A DNA stretch of 5,368 bases from Helicobacteraceae bacterium (GTDB lineage Bacteria > Campylobacterota > Campylobacteria > Campylobacterales > Sulfurimonadaceae), in NCBI GenBank assembly GCA_027061425.1, contig JALSUN010000246.1:1-5368 (forward strand). Reading direction: 5' to 3'. Every line of letters starts with the position of its first letter. Within the stretch, counting starts at the first letter, position 1. Of the stretch, positions 1 to 4,632 are shown in pieces. Under the pieces are notes generated by a model that searched no databases, had not been told where the DNA came from, and saw only the letters and a program-made list of their open reading frames with translations. A program made the position numbers and the translations under genes.

Positions 1-882
1 CCATGGCAAAGTCCTAAACCCAAAGAAGAAGATCCTATGACAGATGCACGTACAGAGCAGATCATGGATAACACAAACTATATCGAAGCAGATCGTGATT
101 GTGACTTTCTTCGTCGTGATGAGATGCGAAGTGTACGTCTGCAAGTAGACTATTTAAAGGCAGAACAGTTACTTGACGAACATGGGATCAAACATACCAT
201 TGTAGTTTTTGGTTCAACACGTATTGTTGAAGAAGCTGAAGCAAAACGACGTTTTGAAGTTTTAAAGAATACATATAATGAGGATAATAGTAAAAAAGTA
301 AAAAAAGAGCTTCGTATCGCCAAAAGAGTACTTAAAAAGAGTCATTATTATGATGTTGCTCGAAATTTCGGTGCTATTGTTGGACGTTCAGGAAGAGGGC
401 CAGAAGATGCCAAGGTCACATTGATGACAGGTGGTGGTCCTGGGATAATGGAGGCTGCTAACCGTGGAGCTTTTGATGTAGGGGCTAAATCCATTGGGCT
501 TAACATCACTTTACCTCATGAACAGTATCCTAACCCTTATATCACACCAGAGCTCTGTTTTCAGTTTCACTACTTCGCTATGCGCAAACTGCATTTTATG
601 CGGCGTGCTCGAGCGTTGGTGATTTTTCCAGGTGGTTATGGTACCTTCGATGAAAGTTTTGAGATATTAACATTGGTGCAGACACGTAAAATAGCACCAC
701 TCCCGATTATCTTTATAGGTAAGAGTTATTGGAAAAAAGTGATTGATTTCGATTTTTTGGTAGAAGAAGGTGTTATTGATCCTGAAGACTTAGAGCTTTT
801 TAGATTTGTTGAGACAGCAGAAGAAGCATGGGAAAACATTGTGGCATGGCATGAAAGTTGTGGTAGTGACTTGTTTGATTAG
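1..882 (+). CDS. LOG family protein (cytokinin riboside monophosphate phosphoribohydrolase-like), 5'-partial at window edge
   Basis: This is a LOG/TIGR00730-type Rossmann-fold protein of the lysine-decarboxylase-like superfamily. Members with the full motif cleave nucleoside 5'-monophosphates to base plus ribose phosphate in the cytoplasm; the substrate of this one is unknown. Counting from the first in-window ATG (base 37), which gives 281 residues, the sequence shows the strand HTIVVFGSTRI (53-63), the phosphate-binding TGGGPGIMEAANRGA (131-145), an MRK at 182-184, and the diagnostic PGGYGTFDE (198-206), matching PGGxGTxxE. The frame stays open upstream to base 1 and encodes PWQSPKPKEEDP. 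This resembles the N-terminus I recall for the long proteobacterial LOG proteins, and no good Shine-Dalgarno precedes the ATG at 37. I therefore treat the gene as truncated by the window, with its start outside. It is followed by a separate promoter, so it is probably not co-transcribed exclusively with the next gene. The family call is secure; the exact reaction is not. Confidence 0.9.
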   Translation, partial: PWQSPKPKEEDPMTDARTEQIMDNTNYIEADRDCDFLRRDEMRSVRLQVDYLKAEQLLDEHGIKHTIVVFGSTRIVEEAEAKRRFEVLKNTYNEDNSKKVKKELRIAKRVLKKSHYYDVARNFGAIVGRSGRGPEDAKVTLMTGGGPGIMEAANRGAFDVGAKSIGLNITLPHEQYPNPYITPELCFQFHYFAMRKLHFMRRARALVIFPGGYGTFDESFEILTLVQTRKIAPLPIIFIGKSYWKKVIDFDFLVEEGVIDPEDLELFRFVETAEEAWENIVAWHESCGSDLFD

Positions 883-894
883 TCAAGACACTAC

Positions 895-907
895 TTTTTG
901 CTATAAT
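895..907 (+). promoter_or_regulatory. Extended -10 sigma-70 promoter for the DUF4395 gene
   Basis: A run of five T residues (895-899) leads into TGCTATAAT (899-907), a perfect TATAAT box with the TGn extension. No TTGACA-like hexamer lies at 16-18 bp upstream. A T-rich stretch plus extended -10 without a -35 is the style described for Campylobacterota housekeeping promoters. A start of transcription near 913-915 would give a leader of only about 23 bases to the TTG start of the next gene. The box begins 20 bases after the LOG gene stop. Confidence 0.65.
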
Positions 908-924
908 ACGCGCCTAGAAATATA

Positions 925-929
925 AAGGA
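925..929 (+). promoter_or_regulatory. Ribosome binding site that fixes the TTG start at 937
   Basis: AAGGA lies 7 bases before TTG at 937-939. The only nearby ATG (929-931) opens a frame that stops after three codons (ATG ATT TTT TGA), so it cannot be the start. The next in-frame ATG (codon 36 of the gene) would remove the conserved N-terminal segment and part of the first membrane helix. Confidence 0.7.
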
Positions 930-936
930 TGATTTT

Positions 937-1686
937 TTGAGTATTAAAAGTTTTTTTTTAGAGTATGGTGAAAAAGTTCCTGGTTATGATGTCTTGGTAG
1001 TTAACGAGAGAGAAGCTCGTGCTGCGGCAGGTATATTAGGTATGCTGGGGACAATGGTTATTTTTATTGGTATAGGCTATAACCATGTTATTGTTGCTCG
1101 GGTCTATTTGGCATTTTTGTTTTTTGACTTTATGATGCGGGTCATTAACCCTCGTTACGTACCTTCTTTACTCTTAGGCAAGTTTGCTGTGCGCAATCAG
1201 AAGCCAGAGTATGTTGGAGCAGCGCAGAAACGTTTTGCGTGGGCTATAGGCTGGATGATCTCATTTCCAATGGTTTACTGGTTTGTACTACATTGGGACA
1301 TTACTTTCTATAAAGTGCTTGTTTGTGTTTTATGTATCAGTTTGATGTTTTTAGAAAGTGCTTTTTCAGTTTGTGTTGGATGTTGGCTTTATAAACTGTT
1401 TACTAAAAATGACCCTGATCACTGTCCGGGTGGTGTCTGTGAGATACGTGAAAAAGAGCCTATACAGATATTTTCTCCTGTACAAAAATTTATAGTATCT
1501 TTAACCTTTATTGCTCTTTTGGGAGGGACTTACCTCTTTTTGGCAAAAGTAAAGTCTCTTACCTTTTTTGGAGAGTTTCTACATGAAGCTGTGCTTACTA
1601 AAGCGCAATTAAAGACTGAGAAAGAAGAAGAGTATCAGCGTATGATTGAGCGTGAATTTGGCGATGATGAGGATGATGACGAATAG
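937..1686 (+). CDS. DUF4395-type integral membrane protein with CxxC and CPGGVC cysteine pairs
   Basis: This is a 249-residue membrane protein started at TTG. I recognise it as DUF4395-like from the pattern of paired helices followed by a helix ending in CVGCWLYKLF. Its function is not established. Hydrophobic segments are at about 29-48, 51-68, 100-119, 123-145 and 184-204. Cysteines C146 and C149 form a CxxC at the end of helix four. A second pair, C163 and C168, sits in HCPGGVCE in the following loop, together with H162. Four closely placed cysteines suggest thiol redox chemistry or metal binding at the membrane; that is inference. The C-terminus is a charged tail ending in GDDEDDDE. The gene has its own extended -10 promoter and converges on the minus-strand genes. 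I see no strong intrinsic terminator directly after its stop. Confidence 0.75.
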   Translation: MSIKSFFLEYGEKVPGYDVLVVNEREARAAAGILGMLGTMVIFIGIGYNHVIVARVYLAFLFFDFMMRVINPRYVPSLLLGKFAVRNQKPEYVGAAQKRFAWAIGWMISFPMVYWFVLHWDITFYKVLVCVLCISLMFLESAFSVCVGCWLYKLFTKNDPDHCPGGVCEIREKEPIQIFSPVQKFIVSLTFIALLGGTYLFLAKVKSLTFFGEFLHEAVLTKAQLKTEKEEEYQRMIEREFGDDEDDDE

Positions 1687-1774
1687 AGGTTAATGTTTCC
1701 CTTGCTTTCTGTTTAAGAGGGCTTGTGAGGCTTGTGTGAGGTTTCGAAGTGTTGTTTTATATTCTAGTGGTTAG

Positions 1775-1881
1775 CTAAAGCTTTGTCTTCTTATGTCTCG
1801 CCTGTCTTGGTGGAGTGGTACACGGCATGCCTTTCTTAACGCTCGGCTAAAAGTCATGTCATGTCCCTCTGCTGGATGGTT
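1775..1881. repeat. Intergenic direct repeat, copy A (~107 bp)
   Basis: Copy A aligns with copy B at 1970-2075 over its whole length with about 20 substitutions and one single-base gap, roughly 80% identity by hand. Perfectly shared blocks are TGGTGGAGTGGTACAC (1808-1823), TGCCTTTCTTAACGCT (1828-1843) and ATGTCCCTCTGCTG (1861-1874). The variable stretches lie between these blocks. It contains the palindrome GGCATGCC (1825-1832), which copy B has lost. It looks more GC-rich than the surrounding intergenic DNA. The element class is unknown to me. Orientation is arbitrary because no coding strand is evident. Confidence 0.75.
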
Positions 1882-1941
1882 GGACTTTCTGTTTGGAGGA
1901 TTAATACATTAGTGTTTCGTCACTCCTGTGTAGACAGTCCA
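1881..1941. other. Imperfect inverted repeat filling the spacer between the two repeat copies
   Basis: TGGACT (1881-1886) pairs with AGTCCA (1936-1941). After a one-base mismatch on each side, TCT (1888-1890) pairs with AGA (1932-1934). Inside, AGTG (1911-1914) can pair with CACT (1921-1924) around TTTCGT. Together they could form a branched or long hairpin starting exactly at the end of repeat copy A. It could be part of a structured RNA, a remnant of a composite repeat, or chance; the pairing is modest. Confidence 0.35.
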
Positions 1942-1969
1942 TATGGTTGATTGGCTTTTATACTCTTGT

Positions 1970-2075
1970 CTAAAGCTATGCTTTTCTAGTTGCGCCTGTC
2001 ATGGTGGAGTGGTACACAGCTTGCCTTTCTTAACGCTTCGCTAAAACGCAACCAATGTCCCTCTGCTGAAAGGTT
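1970..2075. repeat. Intergenic direct repeat, copy B (~106 bp)
   Basis: This is the second copy of the element at 1775-1881, in the same orientation, offset by 195 bp. The three identical blocks lie at 2002-2017, 2022-2037 and 2055-2068. Copy B additionally shows nested inverted arms: AAAGCTA (1972-1978) with TAGCTTT (2077-2083), and GTTGCG (1989-1994) with CGCAAC (2047-2052), with a small hairpin TTAACGCTTCGCTAA inside. Copy A does not preserve the equivalent pairings, so a shared RNA fold is not demonstrated. The imperfect identity says the duplication is old, or that both copies are members of a dispersed family. Confidence 0.75.
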
Positions 2076-2154
2076 CTAGCTTTTTTATATTAGAGTTAGT
2101 TGTGAGTATTTTGGGTTTATATGTAGAAAAAGAAGTTTTGTATGTTAGGGGTAG

Positions 2155-2181
2155 TTAGAGAAGACCGAAGTCTTACTCTAA
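2155..2181 (-). terminator. UUCG-tetraloop stem-loop, probable terminator of the sox-side transcript
   Basis: TTAGAG-AAGAC (2155-2165) pairs with GTCTT and CTCTAA (2170-2174, 2176-2181). This makes an 11-bp stem with a single bulged base at 2175. Read on the minus strand the loop is C(UUCG)G, an exceptionally stable tetraloop. The stem begins 11 bases after the stop of the DUF302 lipoprotein gene. No U-tract follows on either strand, so it is not a textbook intrinsic terminator. It could instead protect the mRNA 3' end. On the plus strand the same stem could serve the DUF4395 transcript. Confidence 0.5.
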
Positions 2182-2192
2182 GAGAAGGGTGA

Positions 2193-3200
2193 TTACTCTG
2201 TAATCTCTTTAACGATGTTTGAGAACATCTCTTGTGCTTGGATCAGTGGTTTCATAGACTTCTCATCTTCGATGTCTGTAGCAGTCATCCAGTTGTCAAC
2301 AGATGGGAATCCCATATGTGTCTCTTCTTCACCAGTTTTCTTGTAGATGTAGAATGTACATGGAGCAAATGCACCCACTTCTGGGTGTGTTTCAGATACT
2401 GGGTAGATAACATCGAACTTACATACAGAGTATGTGTCATAGTAGTCATAACCAGAAATATTGTGCTCTTCCAGTTCACCATTAAGGTCAATAAAACTTG
2501 GGAAAAGGAAACCTACAGGCTCCATCTCAGCTTCAAATTCCTCTTCAAAAGAGTCTTTTGCATCTGCAGCAGTTGTCTCTTCATCAGTGTCAAAAACAGC
2601 AGTGAAGTTTGTAGAAAGTGACATGTTCATGTCAGCGATCTTGTCGTAACGACGCTCTTCGTATTTTCCACCAGGTACAGCAGCTTTAAGTGCTTTGTCC
2701 ATTGCGTCTGCGTATGCAATAAGATCTGGGTTATCCATAGGGATCTGAGTGATACGAGACATACCACGTAGTGTTAATGAAGAGATAGAGATGTCTTTGT
2801 TGTCGTTTGAAGACCAGATAGACATACTAAGTGGTGTAATAAGACCGATACTTGGATAGTCTTTTGCCAACTTAGCAGTATAGTCTGAGTGGTGTGCGAT
2901 AGCAAGACGGTAAGTTTTATACCATACTTTTTCAAAACGCTTTGAGAAAGGGTTGTTCATGTCATTGTTACCATCAACAATGAAACCGTTTGCTACAAAT
3001 GCATCTTCAATAGTTGCGCCAGTGATCTTACCTTCTGGGTTAGCTACAGTAATTACACGGATATCTTGGCTATTTTGGTCAAAAGCAGCTTTTACTGGTG
3101 CTTCAGCTTTAGCCTCTTTTACTTCTGCTTCGTGTGAGCTACATGCAGTGATACCAAATGCTACTAATGTGCTTAATGCGATTGTTGACAATCTTTTCAT
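2193..3200 (-). CDS. DUF302-type lipoprotein of unknown function
   Basis: This is a 335-residue exported lipoprotein. Residues 1-20 are a lipoprotein signal (MKR, a hydrophobic stretch, then the lipobox ITAC with C20), followed by an Ala/Lys/Glu-rich linker to about residue 40. Residues about 58-175 form one domain. A second region from about 225 to 310 holds the segment with C260 and C281 (APCTFYIYKK), which is where I see DUF302-like character. Between them, residues 204-228 are strongly acidic. DUF302 has no settled biochemical function; small members occur in sulfur and heavy-metal contexts. It is the last gene of the minus-strand run and starts 92 bases after the MOSC stop. AAGGAAG (3205-3211) lies just before the ATG, a good ribosome binding site. 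The gap may contain its own promoter. The lipoprotein call is firm; the DUF302 assignment rests on recognition without a profile search. Confidence 0.7.
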   Translation of the reverse strand: MKRLSTIALSTLVAFGITACSSHEAEVKEAKAEAPVKAAFDQNSQDIRVITVANPEGKITGATIEDAFVANGFIVDGNNDMNNPFSKRFEKVWYKTYRLAIAHHSDYTAKLAKDYPSIGLITPLSMSIWSSNDNKDISISSLTLRGMSRITQIPMDNPDLIAYADAMDKALKAAVPGGKYEERRYDKIADMNMSLSTNFTAVFDTDEETTAADAKDSFEEEFEAEMEPVGFLFPSFIDLNGELEEHNISGYDYYDTYSVCKFDVIYPVSETHPEVGAFAPCTFYIYKKTGEEETHMGFPSVDNWMTATDIEDEKSMKPLIQAQEMFSNIVKEITE

Positions 3201-3257
3201 CTATCTTCCTTATTTTAATTTACACCGTCTAAGCTGATGCCAAAACAGTGCAATGCT

Positions 3258-3263
3258 TTTATA
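3258..3263 (-). promoter_or_regulatory. Possible -10 element for the DUF302 lipoprotein gene
   Basis: On the minus strand TATAAA sits 57 bases before the lipoprotein ATG, inside the 92-base gap after the MOSC gene, which is the longest gap between genes in the minus-strand run. No convincing -35 or TGn extension accompanies it. A weak inverted repeat AGCTA-N10-TAGCT (3269-3288) lies just upstream of it, close to the MOSC stop. The gap length makes an independent promoter plausible, but the sequence alone is weak. Confidence 0.3.
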
Positions 3264-3292
3264 ATTTTAGCTATTTCTTTATCTAGCTTGTC

Positions 3293-3733
3293 TTAATTTA
3301 TGTTGATACTGACTGTATCACCTGTTTTTATGTTGCCACTGTGTAGAACCTTCGCAAATATTCCTCTATCATTTTTTAATAGCTTAGGAAGTTTTGTGTT
3401 AACACTAGTGAGTCCTTTACACAAGGTACAGTTTTGTGTTATTTCTAAGGTAACAGAACCTATTTTAAAAGTATCACCAGGTAAAAGGTGATAGGGATTG
3501 AAATCTATTAAAATGTTTTCTCCTAGCAGACCATTACCTATGTCGATAGCATTGTTGTGCGCTATCTCATAACTCTCGTTAGAAGCTATCAGTACTGAAC
3601 GCTCGAGATCCTTACCATGAAACTTATCACCTACAACACCTAGAGTATCTAACGTAAGAATCTCTTGAGGTATACGTGTCGGGTCGCCTTTGACTGTAGT
3701 GTATAGTTCGAGTACTTGTCCAACATTTTGCAT
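3293..3733 (-). CDS. MOSC domain-containing protein
   Basis: This 146-residue protein is almost entirely one MOSC domain, the fold shared with the C-terminus of molybdenum cofactor sulfurases and with YiiM/YcbX. Visible family features are LGVVGDKFHGK (31-41), ERSVLI (44-49), LGENILI (70-76), the PGD turn (85-87), the cysteine segment QNCTLCKGL (C102, C105) and RGIFAKVL (123-130). MOSC domains are thought to carry sulfur on a conserved cysteine for metal-sulfur chemistry. No signal peptide is seen, so it is cytoplasmic. The gene starts 9 bases after the thioredoxin stop, and AGGAG (3738-3742) abuts and partly overlaps the region of that stop, so the two are translationally close and surely co-transcribed. 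A link to the molybdenum enzyme SoxC is a contextual inference. Confidence 0.85.
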   Translation of the reverse strand: MQNVGQVLELYTTVKGDPTRIPQEILTLDTLGVVGDKFHGKDLERSVLIASNESYEIAHNNAIDIGNGLLGENILIDFNPYHLLPGDTFKIGSVTLEITQNCTLCKGLTSVNTKLPKLLKNDRGIFAKVLHSGNIKTGDTVSININ

Positions 3734-3742
3734 AGATCTCCT

Positions 3743-4219
3743 TTAGTCATCACGCTCTAAGTCAAGTATATCTAGGTAATTTTCAAAATCAATCTTCAGA
3801 TATTGCTTGCTAGAGATGTAGTTTAAAACTTTTATGAAAAAGTCTTTTTTTCGGGCACCGGGCAAGGCCATTATCATCTTTTTATGGCTGTCATAAAATA
3901 GAGACGTTGGATAAAAGTCATACCCTAGGGATTTGGCCAGTGCGCGGCGGTTGCCTTTAAAGCCATTGAAGCGTACTTCTCCCTCATCTGCAGTGTAGAT
4001 ATCAACATAAACAAACTTTTCACGTATCTTTTTATGTACCTCTTCATCACCTAGTGTAAACTTTATCATACGTTTACAGTGTCCACAATGTGGTTTATGA
4101 AAAAACAGTAATACGGGTTTACCATCTGTATTTGCTACAATTTTATCAAGGTCAAGATTTTTGGCACTTAATGTTATAGAAAAGAGAGATAATAAAAAAA
4201 GAGTGAGTAGTTTTTGCAA
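3743..4219 (-). CDS. Exported thioredoxin-fold protein with CGHC active site (SoxW-like role possible)
   Basis: This is a 158-residue periplasmic thioredoxin-like protein. Residues 1-19 form a signal peptide (MQKLL, hydrophobic core, LSA before K20). The active site is PHCGHCKRM with C45 and C48, preceded by the strand PVLLFFHK. The cis-proline motif is YPTSLFYD (P104). CGHC is the PDI-type dithiol rather than the CPYC or CGPC common in SoxS/SoxW and thioredoxins. The start codon is TTG at 4217-4219. I chose it because the signal peptide begins there and the frame upstream has no ATG, GTG or in-frame TTG back into soxZ, but it has no recognisable Shine-Dalgarno. It lies downstream of soxZ, separated by a hairpin, and directly upstream of the MOSC gene. 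A role in reducing SoxY or another periplasmic thiol is plausible but unproven; a generic disulfide reductase is the alternative. Confidence 0.82.
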   Translation of the reverse strand: MQKLLTLFLLSLFSITLSAKNLDLDKIVANTDGKPVLLFFHKPHCGHCKRMIKFTLGDEEVHKKIREKFVYVDIYTADEGEVRFNGFKGNRRALAKSLGYDFYPTSLFYDSHKKMIMALPGARKKDFFIKVLNYISSKQYLKIDFENYLDILDLERDD

Positions 4220-4239
4220 GTGATGTCTGTTTATGTGAG

Positions 4240-4262
4240 TAAAGAGAGAAAAACTCTCTTTA
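4240..4262 (-). terminator. Intergenic stem-loop after soxZ (partial terminator or mRNA stabiliser)
   Basis: TAAAGAGAG (4240-4248) and CTCTCTTTA (4254-4262) form a perfect 9-bp stem around a five-base loop, A on the plus strand and U on the minus strand. A G-U pair could extend it. On the minus strand it starts 15 bases after the soxZ stop and ends 20 bases before the TTG start of the thioredoxin gene. No U-tract follows, so full termination is doubtful. A position between core and accessory genes fits attenuation or 3'-end protection of the soxYZ message. Confidence 0.45.
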
Positions 4263-4277
4263 TAAGGGTCAAGTAGA

Positions 4278-4592
4278 TTACTTGATCTTACCTTTACCTG
4301 TACCAGTTTTACCTTTACGGTCAGTCCAAGTCATTACAACTTTGTCACCTTTGGCACCGATACCTTTAAATTGGAATTTAAAGATAGGGTTTTTAGAAAG
4401 GAACTGGCTTGTAGAAGCTTCCCAAACTACTTCACCATTTACAGAAGCAGAGATATGCTCAATGTAGTTAGCATCGTCACGATTACCAGTTTTCTTCTGC
4501 ATCATGTCAAATGTTGTCATTTCGTGGCTTGCAAGTGCTTTAACTTTAACAATGCCGTTTTTCAATTTTGGTTTTACTTTAATTGCGCCCAT
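4278..4592 (-). CDS. soxZ: Thiosulfate oxidation carrier complex protein SoxZ
   Basis: SoxZ is the non-catalytic partner of SoxY. Together they form the periplasmic heterodimer that carries sulfur intermediates between SoxAX, SoxB and SoxCD. The 104 residues match the family's usual length of roughly 100. Recognisable features are the basic N-terminal strand, ASHEM (21-25), NGEVVWEA (52-59), the family signature FLSKNPIFKFQFKG (64-77), and KGDKVVMTWTDRKG (81-94). It has no signal peptide and no cysteine, as expected; it is taken to be exported with Tat-borne SoxY. The ATG is preceded by AAGGA (4598-4602) at 5 bases. The gene starts 40 bases after the soxY stop, consistent with one operon. Confidence 0.95.
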   Translation of the reverse strand: MGAIKVKPKLKNGIVKVKALASHEMTTFDMMQKKTGNRDDANYIEHISASVNGEVVWEASTSQFLSKNPIFKFQFKGIGAKGDKVVMTWTDRKGKTGTGKGKIK

Positions 4593-4632
4593 AATTTTCC
4601 TTTAGTATATATTTTTATTTTGAGGTGAGGGA

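Larger units (their letters stand above)
1687..2192. other. Convergent intergenic region without a convincing gene
   Basis: This 506-base gap separates the 3' ends of two converging genes. It holds a short tandem duplication (GGCTTGTGA then GGCTTGTGT, 1720-1737), two diverged direct copies of a ~107-bp element (1775-1881 and 1970-2075), an imperfect inverted repeat between the copies, and a strong stem-loop at 2155-2181. The only open frames are under about 35 codons, lack ribosome binding sites, and are interrupted by stops. The position, between two gene ends, is typical of dispersed non-coding repeats and of terminators rather than of promoters. Confidence 0.7.

Noticed and set aside
1699..1721. 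CCCTT / AAGAGGG as a terminator for the DUF4395 gene
   Set aside because: Only about five pairs with a bulge, and no U-tract.
1720..1737. Tandem GGCTTGTGA/GGCTTGTGT as a regulatory iteron
   Set aside because: Only two units of nine bases with one mismatch, in a 3' intergenic region; likely slippage or chance.
1783..1895. Minus-strand short frame in repeat copy A and a similar frame in copy B (both contain an EGH...ALRKA...VPLH.DRR pattern)
   Set aside because: The frames are under about 35 codons, have no ribosome binding site, end at different places, and copy B has no ATG. Substitutions between the copies show no third-position bias. Shared residues simply reflect the nucleotide repeat.
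1775..2075. CRISPR array or insertion sequence
   Set aside because: Only two units, each over 100 bp and 80% identical, with no short regular spacers, no transposase frame and no target-site duplication visible.
1687..2192. tRNA or other known structured RNA gene in the intergenic region
   Set aside because: No cloverleaf, no CCA end and no T-arm consensus could be found. The stems present do not fit a class I know.
2232..2621. A 129-codon plus-strand open frame opposite the DUF302 lipoprotein gene
   Set aside because: It lies wholly antisense to a well-supported gene with a lipobox and good ribosome binding site. Its translation is Cys/Phe/Val-rich with no recognisable domain.
4371..4628. 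85-codon plus-strand open frame opposite soxZ
   Set aside because: It is antisense to soxZ, which is unmistakable, and has no family resemblance of its own.
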